64,000 bases of DNA from Trichoplusia ni (taxonomy: Eukaryota; Arthropoda; Insecta; Lepidoptera; Noctuidae), in contig NC_039500.1 in the NCBI RefSeq assembly GCF_003590095.1, positions 4,030,001-4,094,000 of the forward strand, read 5' to 3'. The notes beneath the pieces are model-generated. The model did not search any database, was not told the DNA's origin, and saw only the letters and a list, made by a program, of their open reading frames with translations. Below, piece after piece: positions 12,204 to 23,800 of the stretch. Position 1 is the stretch's first letter. Every line of letters begins with the position of its first letter. The position numbers and the translations under genes were made by a program.

Positions 12204-14237
12204 AAGGACTAAATTCACATCGAAGCACGCGTTATGCGTCAACAGTCCTCCGATTCTCCGGTATGACTGGCATCCTTGGCTGGAAACACGCGCCGCGCGG
12301 GAAATTTAAAGCGCTTCACAAAATTCGGGCCAATCAATGGTTACTTAGCCGCGCATACCGCACGCGTGATTGGACGATTCGATCCGCTGTTTTCAGAGTG
12401 TTTTGTAGTTTTTTATTATTTTAATATGTTCGATGGTGTTCGATGTTCGCTGCGTCAACATGAAACGAGCGTGAATTTTTATAACTTCATTCGATTCACT
12501 GCTGTGCGACAAAAGATTTATATTCGTTAGAGTAATAAACAGCAAATAACAGTATAAGAGCGGTCATAAACATCCACCCATTAAAATAAGATTATAATAA
12601 ACTAGGACGCAAATGAAATTCATATTAGTTACATCGTATTGGCTAGATAACTATGTAAATGGAAAGTTTTACGCAGTTTCAAAAGTCAAGTGCTTTGATA
12701 AGCATCTGTCTCATCCAATAAACGTTAGGCTCAGGTGACAGAATTTTACGGAAAACACCTTTTGGGCTGATGCTTTCGGTTATCTTGCATCGATTTGGTA
12801 ATCATACAGTAGCCTATCTTGTCTAATAGATTATTGTGTTCGGTATGTACCCCGTATTACTCAAGAATGAAAGAATTGCTATGAGGTATAGGTAGCTACT
12901 GTGATTTGTGAAGACTGGGCAGAAAGATTTCTAGATATTTCCGTAGCTTGGAGAATCTTTCACATAAGATATATGGCACCATATAAAGGTATTATAGGTA
13001 AGGTGCAAGAAGAGTTACGTATAGATTACAAACCCGAAGGCCGAGGTGATTAAAATTTTGCTTTAAATTGCAATCTAATGCTATGTTTCCTTTTCTCCAT
13101 CATGGGGTTTATTGATACCACATAAAGCCATACTTGGCTGCGTACGTACACCGCCTCTACAATTGGCCTTTTTTATTGATTACAATCCTTCTTACTAATT
13201 AGATGTGGTAAGGAAGATTGAAAGTTATCACCTACTAACTGTGCCGAAAGTGAACCCACAGGCCATGAAATCGGGATAAAAACTATTGTATGAGTTAATA
13301 AAGTGACTTTGTATTATCTCGTGTAATTCTGTTCAGTGGTTTTTGTGTGAAAGAGAAACAAACATCCATACATTCATTCATTCATCGTTATATCCATTCT
13401 TTCGCGTTTATAATATTACAATTCAATTATACTAGAAAACATATGTAAGTAGGTACTGGGGATACCTACTTAGAGACTCTATTTATGTATACTTTTGAAA
13501 CATAAACAATGTACCTACTATTTTCTTGCATTCAACCATAGGGCCATGCTGAGATAACAAGAATTAGATTTATTGTTTCCATTTCCTTACAATGTAATGA
13601 TGGTTATACAATACGATATTAGAAAAACAATAATCAATGAAGATAGAAAACAATGCAGGGAAACATCATTTACGAAGATGTTTGAAATACAAAGATAGTC
13701 AATTATATAAAATTTTGGTTGGGGTTGGATGCTTCTTCTCCTAAAGGTCCGGCTGAATAACGTATTTCAAATGAAGTCTGGCCGACTGCATAATTATTGT
13801 GCCCTCCATGACCGACTTTTGAAAAATAAGTATACAGCGGAAGTACTGATAACAGCGCCCTCTATTGGTATTTAGTGAAACTAAACCCAGGACAATTATA
13901 ATTTTGCAGTCGTTAATCCGATAGATGTCTCTTTCATAAATATTTGCCTGGCAGCTTTGTCTTTATTCCGAGTACGAGGATAGTCTATTATGCTTAGTTC
14001 TCGAAAATCTTTTACTTTCTAGAAAATTATTCAAAATTGTTTCAACTGCAATAATTTATTAGAGGATGACAATCATTTTATGAATACCTAATACCTACAA
14101 TGAAAAAATCTTTCAACTATACATTTTAAGTATATTCTAAAAACTCAAAATAGATATATTGAAAAACAAACAATACAGTCTAATTAATTGATTTAATGAT
14201 ACACTTATACAATATCCGTTGACAAAGCAGACTCTGT
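12204..14237. other. Intergenic region
   Basis: No gene is visible. The first 180 bases are relatively GC-rich and probably contain the promoter of the minus-strand exon just to the left. The rest is AT-rich. The right end holds the 3' untranslated region of the coupling factor 6 gene; a minus-strand AATAAA lies at 14055-14060, about 180 nt past its stop. Confidence 0.55.
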
Positions 14238-15178
14238 TCACTTCTTGGCGACAAACTGCTCGTTGATGGGGTCAAGCTTGGGCTCCTCGAACTTGAAGGA
14301 GGGGAATGAGGTCATGTCTACTCCGGGGCCACCTCCATACTGCTTCTCCAGCTTCTCCAGCTCAGTCTTCATCTCCTTCTCGATAGCCGGGCTAGCTTCC
14401 ACCAGTTTGCCACCACTGGAAATCAAACATGTTTTGATAAGTTTCGTATAGAAGTATTTTTTATAAAGAAAGATACTGCTAAATTACACCAAGAATATAG
14501 TACATTGTCAACTAACTATATGCCTTTTTAAGTATTGGTTTAATGATTGAGTTGAAGAATGTAGAAAATAAAATTACATTACAACTTTGCAAATTACCGA
14601 AATAATACAATTTACATACTTTAAGTGTTAATATGAAAATGATAGAACAGTTAGCTACCCACAAGTAAAATAAATATTGGAATGACAGTACCTACAGTCT
14701 ACACAAAAAGACAATGACTAAAATTATTCTTTGAATTAAAAACTTAAAATTAGTTTACTTTTTTAAGCCTTTATGACAATCATGTTGAGCCTTGCGCTTG
14801 TTAGAACATTAGTTTTATCTGAAAAATAGTATTTCATGATATAGTTCTGCTTAAACAAAGCCTCACTTATTCCAATTGAATATTTACTAATTATTGAAAC
14901 TGGATTAGAAACTTAAATAGTGGTTTAAGATAAAAAAGCAGGACGACACTTGGTTTACTTCTTCATAGATCATAATCAGTGATATAACTAGGTAACTTCA
15001 GGTGCAGCAAGGTCAATGTAATTGTTACTTACGCGCTCTTCTGTTTGTATTCCCTGATTTTGTCGAGGAACAGCTGCTGGATGGGGTCGGCAACCTTCTG
15101 TGCCGCCGCCAGGTTCCTGGTGATGACCACGGAAGCCTGCGCGGCCTTCAGACCACCCAAAAGTGTAGAAGTGAGCAT
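14238..15178 (-). CDS. ATPsynCF6: ATP synthase-coupling factor 6, mitochondrial
   Basis: This is the F6 subunit of the peripheral stalk of mitochondrial F1Fo ATP synthase, which helps couple the proton channel to the catalytic head. There are two coding exons on the minus strand: 15178-15033 and 14415-14238, joined in phase 2 across a GT-AG intron, for 107 residues. The first ~33 residues (MLTSTLLGGLKAAQASVVIT onward, rich in Ala and Thr with basic residues, no acid) look like a matrix-targeting signal. The core motif DPIQQLFLDK, then REYKQKSAGGKLVEASP, is highly conserved in insect F6. The stop is TGA at 14240-14238. A splice acceptor (tttcag) abuts the ATG directly, so a non-coding 5' exon should lie further right. 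The length matches the family. The gene is head-to-head with IntS1. Confidence 0.95.
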
Positions 15179-15764
15179 CTGAAACCGACATAACCTCTCA
15201 TCAGTTACATAACTATGATCACTAAAGGTTGTATACAGTATTTACTTTATGGGAAATAATGACTAAATACACTAGAATTAGATGTCTATAAAGCATTTAC
15301 CGTGATTTAAAATGAAATAAAGTACCTTTATGTTTTTTCGATTGTCTAGGACCCTTTGACAATTTTGACAGCTAGCTTTTTTAAAGTAGTGTGAATCTGA
15401 TCGATACTCACTTATCATACGTTCTGAAATCAAAATTGAGTCTTAATTTTTTTCAATTTAAGTATTTCACTGTAATAAACCACTGAGATTTATAACAGTA
15501 ACTGAGAGCTTTATTTTACCTTGAAAGTTGAATTAAAATGCAGGATGCAGGAAAAAAGGAAATGAAGGTAATCAAATTTATACTCTGTAACTATGTTGTG
15601 AAATAAAAATGTCAAAGTGACAACGAAAACGTCACTATTATTTGGTTTATTTGCATTTTCGTTAGCGGCAGTGTATTCTGCAGTTATTACAGAAATCTAG
15701 AAAGACGTGCGATGTTGTGTAAAATCTGCATAGATAAATATTTTAATAAATAGTAAAGTGGAAT
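15179..15764. promoter_or_regulatory. Shared upstream region of ATPsynCF6 and IntS1
   Basis: About 590 bp separate the two divergent start codons. The stretch must hold the 5' exon and intron start of ATPsynCF6 and both transcription starts. I see no clear TATA box in the right place for either gene. A bidirectional promoter is an inference from geometry only. Confidence 0.5.
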
Positions 15765-17808
15765 ATGGATCGTGGGAAAATGCCGTCGGCAGGAAGAGGG
15801 GCCAAGAGCAAAGCTCCACAGCATCCTCAGGATATCTTCGCTCTGGGCAGCAAGTCCACTGTAGTGGTCTCCAGGGACCCCGAGAAGAGGAACATACACA
15901 AGCCCTCTACAAGTAGTACGTATCAGTTACTCATTTAATTGAAGCTCTTAGTAATAACCTCTACAAGTTATGAAGGCTGTCAACTAGCCAGTTTATAACA
16001 CATCATATAACAGTCTAAAAACCTACCTAACTTTTATGAATATTGTAGTGTTCGACTAATTACAAAATTTTATCTAAAAAATGTTATTGCTATAATTTTG
16101 GAACCTTCAATAATTTAGTGGAGGCTACAGTTTTGCTTAAAATGACTTATATCTGTGTGTGGATAGGTGTGGAGCGGAAAAGAGAGCCCTCAGGATTTGG
16201 CAGTCAGCCACCTAGTAAGAGAGCTAGGATTGGATCCCCAGCTGAGGCTGTAGGAGGTACATCCTTGGAGGTAGACCCTGTGGACCTGGTGCCTAATGTT
16301 CTTCAAGCTTTGGACACACATAACTCTGATAAATTGGTGAGTAAATTGCTCATACTTTTTCTAATGCAGACTTTGTACTAATCCTGAAAAAAATTAACCA
16401 TTAAGACTAGTCTAATCAAATTGTATTGCATGCAAGACATTACAAGTACATAATTGGCAGTATCTTATTTAAAATGTGTACTCATTATACTATTTATAAA
16501 AATAAAATGTAAGCTTTTGTATTTAATTTCAATAAAAGTATTTGAGTACTTGCCTTTTCAGCTCGGACTTCTAACTGGATCAATTCGTCTCCTGAAGTCA
16601 CAGCGTGCAAAGCCAGACCCGATACTCTGCATGGGCTTGCTCTACCTTACAAAGATACGTCCAAACATGTTTGCTCATGAGACAGTGACGCAGAGCTTAT
16701 GTACACTATTGAAGCGGGAACAAGGAGCGGCCTTCAAGAATAAGGGGAATCCTCTTGTGTTTGTGCTGGCATGTAACATGCTGTACGCTGGACACAGAGA
16801 GAGTACCAACTGGCCAGATATATTTATAAAGGTGTGTAATTAGATTAGATTACGGGATACATTTTTAAAATATATTTTTTGGCTTTGTGTGTGCATTCAG
16901 ACATAAACACAAACAGTGTATATGCAAGGCACTACTGCCTTGTATATTTGTAGGTGACTACTGTCTTGCTGGTTCATGAATTAAAATTGAGATCTATGGA
17001 AGTGTCACAAGACTCCAATAAAAATAAAAATGATTAAGAGTGTGTTTGTAGATGTTGGTACCGACGCGTCTGGCGTGCGCTGAGCAAGTCTGTGTGCAAT
17101 TGTACCAAGTTTTCTTGTTTCCAGGTATACATAGAAGATGCGTTGAATGAACGCTGCTGGGTGGAATGCTCCTGGTGTAAATGTTTTGTAGAGAATGTAG
17201 TGACGGCGTTCAGCACCAAGCAGCCGCCGTCACACCTCATACCCACTGATAATACTCTTGGTGAGTTTAATACTAGTCATTACATGGAAAATATAGTCCA
17301 GTCTTATGTTACCCTGCGCTCTGTCGAGACCAATAAAGAAGTAAATTTAGAAAAATATATATATTTCCTAATGACATTTTCTCCTGACGAAATAGGTACG
17401 ATGTCGCCTTCTGGTTCCGGCTCCCCTCTTATGGGCAGCACGGAAGAAGATCCGGACAATACCGAGCTGGAGTACTCCGTCTTTCCAAGGTAAAAGGGCC
17501 TCACACTAGTACACGATCCTGTATTCATAGTCTCATAAAAGACGTTTTTGCTGGGCGTAGTGATATCTGGACAGTCAAATTTTTTCGTGCCACAGTACTT
17601 CCATAAGGGGTGAAATGATAACTTGCACACTATGCTCAGAAAAAATATATACCTTTTTGTGAATTGTAGGTATTCTAGTAGCTATGAGGCAGTGGAGGCT
17701 CTGGTGCTGGAAGCCATCAAGGAACAAATTACGCGGCGCTCGGCAGCGCCAGACGCTATCGGGAAGGGCTTCCTCAAGCTACTGTCTGCCACCTGCGGTT
17801 TCCCTGAG
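15765..17808 (+). other. IntS1: IntS1 exons 1-6 (N-terminal part)
   Basis: Coding exons: 15765-15915, 16167-16336, 16562-16831, 17125-17260, 17396-17489, 17670-17808. Exon 1 ends at gtacgt (15916); another donor three bases earlier (15913) would drop one serine. Exon 2 carries [11 protein letters not shown], matching the E-R-K-R of human INTS1. Exon 3 begins [14 protein letters not shown]. Exon 4 has [14 protein letters not shown] and exon 6 [12 protein letters not shown]. The segment between exons 4 and 5 (17261-17395, 135 nt) is free of stops and in phase, so it could also be retained. Codons here mix A/T and G/C third positions, unlike the rest of the gene. Confidence 0.9.
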
Positions 17809-20800
17809 GTGCGCCATATACGTCATCATATTTCCAACACCAGAAAACTCTTTTCGATATTTTCTAGCGGTTCTGTAAAATCAATTCATAATGAACACAA
17901 ATGTAATAACTTAGTACTCGAGTTGGAAATTAAATGTAAATTAAACTAAATCAAATCCTAGAAACATTCTGAGAACTTTCTCTTTACCAAAATTGAATTT
18001 AATAAAATAACTGTTACGGTAGATTGTAATTATTTTATAGCGGGTCACGTTGTATTGTTACCATACTCGTCAACTGGACATTCGCATCCACTCTCGCATT
18101 CGAGGAAACCGTTCATGTTCAAACATTCGCGTATTGTTGCCCATGTCTGCAGATCCGCATGATCTCGGCGTCCCGGCTGGAGGCGTGGCTGCACTCGGGC
18201 AAGCTGTGGCGCTGCGCGCAGGAGCTGCTGGCCTACGTGTGCTGCAACTGCGACGCGTGCGGGCCCACGGCCGCGCGCGACCACGACGTGCTGGCGCAGC
18301 TGGCGCGCATGCGGCTCAAGACCAAGCCGCTGCAGGCCGCCTACCAGGCCTGTCTCAGGTGGGAGCTGTTCACAACTAGCACTTGTACTTGTACTTGTGT
18401 ATTTTCTTTATGACATTTGTGAAATTTGAAAAATATCCTTGTTCATAGAAAATTGTCATCAGCCGATGATTTTTTTTTGTTCAAATAAGATTATCGTTTT
18501 CTTTATCAAAATTGATTATTTTGTTTAGCGTCTGTTTAATCAAAATTCAAAGTTTTTGTAAAAAATACAAATAAGCTGCTTTCTAGGCAATTTTAAAATT
18601 TTGCCGAGACGTCTCTAGATGTATAGTATCAAAAAGTCATTCCTGTGGATAAAAAACGGCAAAAAACCTTTTCTTCTTTTTTTAATTTTATGTGTCATAA
18701 AATCATTTTTCCTACGTATTTCAATAATATTTTCATAACGAAAATCATTATTTTCACGAAAAAAGGCAATGTAAATGAAACACTAAAAATTGCTCCCGAT
18801 CAGCTGACTCGTAAAGGTACTCGTCGGTCATCGCTCTCTTGCGAATCTAACCGAAAGTGACGTCAAAATGTTCAATTCATCATTCAATCATGAGCTGAAG
18901 CAGTAGCGGGGTCGCGAGCAAGCCGCGAATCGGTTTATTCATACCAATTCATCAAAAGACCGATGGTCTGGAATCATATCCAGAACCCCTGGACCACGGG
19001 ATCGGTATGACGTCCCTTCCACCCTGTAGTATTTGTGGTATTGACTAACCTACATAATTCTCGTGTAGGGAGATGGTATCAGACAGCCCGCCGCTGCTGC
19101 GCAGCGTGGTGACCCACACGATCTACAACGAGCTGTCCAACGTGCGCTCGCCCAACAACATGGCGGTGCTGGCCGCGCTCATCCAGGCGCAGCCGCAGCT
19201 CGTGCCCGCCGCCATGGCCGACACATACCAGGTCAGAGCTGGAACTTAGAATTTTTGCCATAGTCGCCTTGTGTTTTCCAAGAGATTTTGAACCAAGTCG
19301 GACATTCGTAGCATCCTAAAATTTTCATTACCCATGTCACTCGCACACTCTGTGTGTACATGTCATAACTGTAACTGTGAAAAGTTTGCGACCCTGGATT
19401 CTGGCCTTTGTGATTTGATACGCAAGTGGTGGATTTTGATTAACATATGCTTGTGCATGCAGGAGCTGGTCCTGCGGCCGGAGGACTACCTGCGTCCGCT
19501 GCGCGCGCTAACGCGGGAGGTGGTCCGCCGCGGGCGCGCGCCGACCGCGGCCGCGCTGCTGCCGCTGGCGCGCTGGCTGGGCGCACCACCCGCCGCACGA
19601 GCCCGCGCAATACCCACATACAGGCACACACATATAGGTCCGCGCTGCTGCCGCTGGCGCGCTGGCTGGCGCACCACCCGCCCACGAGCCCGCGCAGGAG
19701 GTACCCACATACAGGCACACACATATAGGTCCGCGCTGCTGCCGCTGGCGCGCTGGCTGGCGCACCACCCGCCGCACGAGCCCGCGCAGGAGGTACCCAC
19801 ATACAGGCACACACATATAGGTCCGCGCTGCTGCCGCTGGCGCGCTGGCTGGCGCACCACCCGCCGCACGAGCCCGCGCAGGAGGTACCCACATACAGGC
19901 ACACACATATAGGTCCGCGCTGCTGCCGCTGGCGCGCTGGCTGGCGCACCACCCGCCGCACGAGCCCGCGCAGGAGGTACCCACATACAGGCACACACAT
20001 ATAGGTCCGCGCTGCTGCCGCTGGCGCGCTGGCTGGCGCACCACCCGCCGCACGAGCCCGCGCAGGAGGTACCCACATACAGGCACACACATATAGGTCC
20101 GCGCTGCTGCCGCTGGCGCGCTGGCTGGCGCACCACCCGCCGCACGAGCCCGCGCAGGAGGTACCCACATACAGGCACACACATATAGGTCCGCGCTGCT
20201 GCCGCTGGCGCGCTGGCTGGCGCACCACCCGCCGCACGAGCCCGCGCAGGAGGTACCCACATACAGGCACACACATATAGGTCCGCGCTGCTGCCGCTGG
20301 CGCGCTGGCTGGCGCACCACCCGCCGCACGAGCCCGCGCAGGAGGTACCCACATACAGGCACACACATATAGGTCCGCGCTGCTGCCGCTGGCGCGCTGG
20401 CTGGCGCACCACCCGCCGCACGAGCCCGCGCAGGAGGTACCCACATACAGGCACACACATATAGGTCCGCGCTGCTGCCGCTGGCGCGCTGGCTGGCGCA
20501 CCACCCGCCGCACGAGCCCGCGCAGGAGGTACCCACATACAGGCACACACATATAGGTCCGCGCTGCTGCCGCTGGCGCGCTGGCTGGCGCACCACCCGC
20601 CGCACGAGCCCGCGCAGGAGGTACCCACATACAGGCACACACATATAGGTCCGCGCTGCTGCCGCTGGCGCGCTGGCTGGCGCACCACCCGCCGCACGAG
20701 CCCGCGCAGGAGGTACCCACATACAGGCACACACATATAGGTCCGCGCTGCTGCCGCTGGCGCGCTGGCTGGCGCACCACCCGCCGCACGAGCCCGCGCA

Positions 20801-23800
20801 GGAGGTACCCACATACAGGCACACACATATAGGTCCGCGCTGCTGCCGCTGGCGCGCTGGCTGGCGCACCACCCGCCGCACGAGCCCGCGCAGGAGGTAC
20901 CCACATACAGGCACACACATATAGGTCCGCGCTGCTGCCGCTGGCGCGCTGGCTGGCGCACCACCCGCCGCACGAGCCCGCGCAGGAGGTACCCACATAC
21001 AGGCACACACATATAGGTCCGCGCTGCTGCCGCTGGCGCGCTGGCTGGCGCACCACCCGCCGCACGAGCCCGCGCAGGAGGTACCCACATACAGGCACAC
21101 ACATATAGGTCCGCGCTGCTGCCGCTGGCGCGCTGGCTGGCGCACCACCCGCCGCACGAGCCCGCGCAGGAGGTACCCACATACAGGCACACACATATAG
21201 GTCCGCGCTGCTGCCGCTGGCGCGCTGGCTGGCGCACCACCCGCCGCACGAGCCCGCGCAGGAGGTACCCACATACAGGCACACACATATAGGTCCGCGC
21301 TGCTGCCGCTGGCGCGCTGGCTGGCGCACCACCCGCCGCACGAGCCCGCGCAGGAGGTACCCACATACAGGCACACACATATAGGTCCGCGCTGCTGCCG
21401 CTGGCGCGCTGGCTGGCGCACCACCCGCCGCACGAGCCCGCGCAGGAGGTACCCACATACAGGCACACACATATAGGTCCGCGCTGCTGCCGCTGGCGCG
21501 CTGGCTGGCGCACCACCCGCCGCACGAGCCCGCGCAGGAGGTACCCACATACAGGCACACACATATAGGTCCGCGCTGCTGCCGCTGGCGCGCTGGCTGG
21601 CGCACCACCCGCCGCACGAGCCCGCGCAGGAGGTACCCACATACAGGCACACACATATAGGTCCGCGCTGCTGCCGCTGGCGCGCTGGCTGGCGCACCAC
21701 CCGCCGCACGAGCCCGCGCAGGAGGTACCCACATACAGGCACACACATATAGGTCCGCGCTGCTGCCGCTGGCGCGCTGGCTGGCGCACCACCCGCCGCA
21801 CGAGCCCGCGCAGGAGGTACCCACATACAGGCACACACATATAGGTCCGCGCTGCTGCCGCTGGCGCGCTGGCTGGCGCACCACCCGCCGCACGAGCCCG
21901 CGCAGGAGGTACCCACATACAGGCACACACATATAGGTCCGCGCTGCTGCCGCTGGCGCGCTGGCTGGCGCACCACCCGCCGCACGAGCCCGCGCAGGAG
22001 GTACCCACATACAGGCACACACATATAGGTCCGCGCTGCTGCCGCTGGCGCGCTGGCTGGCGCACCACCCGCCGCACGAGCCCGCGCAGGAGGTACCCAC
22101 ATACAGGCACACACATATAGGTCCGCGCTGCTGCCGCTGGCGCGCTGGCTGGCGCACCACCCGCCGCACGAGCCCGCGCAGGAGGTACCCACATACAGGC
22201 ACACACATATAGGTCCGCGCTGCTGCCGCTGGCGCGCTGGCTGGCGCACCACCCGCCGCACGAGCCCGCGCAGGAGGTACCCACATACAGGCACACACAT
22301 ATAGGTCCGCGCTGCTGCCGCTGGCGCGCTGGCTGGCGCACCACCCGCCGCACGAGCCCGCGCAGGAGGTACCCACATACAGGCACACACATATAGGTCC
22401 GCGCTGCTGCCGCTGGCGCGCTGGCTGGCGCACCACCCGCCGCACGAGCCCGCGCAGGAGGTACCCACATACAGGCACACACATATAGGTCCGCGCTGCT
22501 GCCGCTGGCGCGCTGGCTGGCGCACCACCCGCCGCACGAGCCCGCGCAGGAGGTACCCACATACAGGCACACACATATAGGTCCGCGCTGCTGCCGCTGG
22601 CGCGCTGGCTGGCGCACCACCCGCCGCACGAGCCCGCGCAGGAGGTACCCACATACAGGCACACACATATTTTTAGGGGAATCCTCATGGACATCCAGTC
22701 CATGAGGATTCCCCCTCCTCGGGGGAGGAAGTGTTAGACTCTTACTGACTAAACCTGAACTGCGTCTCGCGTATTTAGTAGGTGCTCGGGAATGCATAGC
22801 ATTTTAACACGCACCGACTGCGGGGCACCGTTGGCTAATAGATGTCGGCGGCTTCCTTCGTCTCGGAGGCCGACGAGTAGAGAACGTCGGCCAGCGTCGG
22901 CCTCTCTACCTGGTACTAAGACCACATCCACTGCACAAAATGTGGCCCCCCGTCGGGTTTGTGAAACCCACACAAAGATTATTCAGAAGGACAACATGCA
23001 TGACATTCTTCTGAGACATTTAATTGACGTATACATAAAATAAAAATAAAAAATCATAAAAATTTAATATCAAAACCACCATTAAAATAAGCATAGCGAA
23101 GAGTACCCGCTTTATTAACATCCGCTTTATTATATTCCTTTATATTTGTATTCATCAACCTAGTCAGACCGAATGCTTAAATCTAACTCCAACGTAACAT
23201 ATTGCAGGTCCGCGAGCGCGCGTTCTCATCCCTGGCCGACCTGTTCTGCTGCTGCTGCCTGGTGACGGCGTCTCACAGCAAGCACCTGCCCGAGTACAAG
23301 CAGCAGGTGTGCGACATCCAGGGAGCCGCGCTCAACTGGCTGCTCGACACCGCCATGCCCATCTACAGACCTTCCAGGCATGACTTCCAGCTGGCACTTA
23401 ATAAGGTAACATGATAATGCATCTGTCATAATTGTAGAAGAGAAAATAACAAAAGGAGTATATAAATTAAAGTTAAACCCAGGATCTTTAACCTGCACTG
23501 GTACTACGACTAACTTACAAAATTAGTTCGATATCACTGTCAACAGTGATTAGTGATTTTTGTACTGAGATCGTAAATTAAACACGACAGCTATATCGCT
23601 TAAAAAAATATTTGCCATTTTGTGCCGATGCCAACTTCGTTTTGTGAGTTTGATAATACTATTCCCATTCTTTCTTCCATCCCAACCATTACATAATGTA
23701 ATATATTTTGATACATAGACCCTAACATTCCGAGGTTATCTTATGGTAGGTATGAGATTCATAGATATCTTTTTTTTATTCGCGGGGCAAACCCACACGG

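Larger units (their letters stand above)
18153..23405 (+). other. IntS1: IntS1 exons 7-10 (around the tandem array)
   Basis: Coding exons: 18153-18358, 19069-19231, 19463-19792 (as assembled, through array copy 3), 23208-23405. Exon 7 encodes [20 protein letters not shown]; exon 8 [14 protein letters not shown], matching E-L-S-S-A-R-N-P-N-N in human INTS1. Exon 9 starts [20 protein letters not shown] and should end ...[15 protein letters not shown], followed by exon 10 [13 protein letters not shown]. Array copy 1 carries an extra G (tggctgggcgc) and lacks the donor; the frame is recovered only in copy 3. Confidence is high for the four exons and low for how exon 9 is really spliced. Confidence 0.8.

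Noticed and set aside
19551..22670. Array considered as a CRISPR or satellite centromere
   Set aside because: There are no spacers, the unit is contiguous and derived from the adjacent exon, and the locus is inside a gene.
19440..22797. Three overlapping minus-strand frames of more than 1000 codons each
   Set aside because: The 92-bp unit is not a multiple of three, so a stop-free unit gives open frames in all three minus phases at once. The predicted proteins are just cycles of three 30-residue translations. They lie antisense to IntS1 exon 9 and its intron and have no family resemblance.
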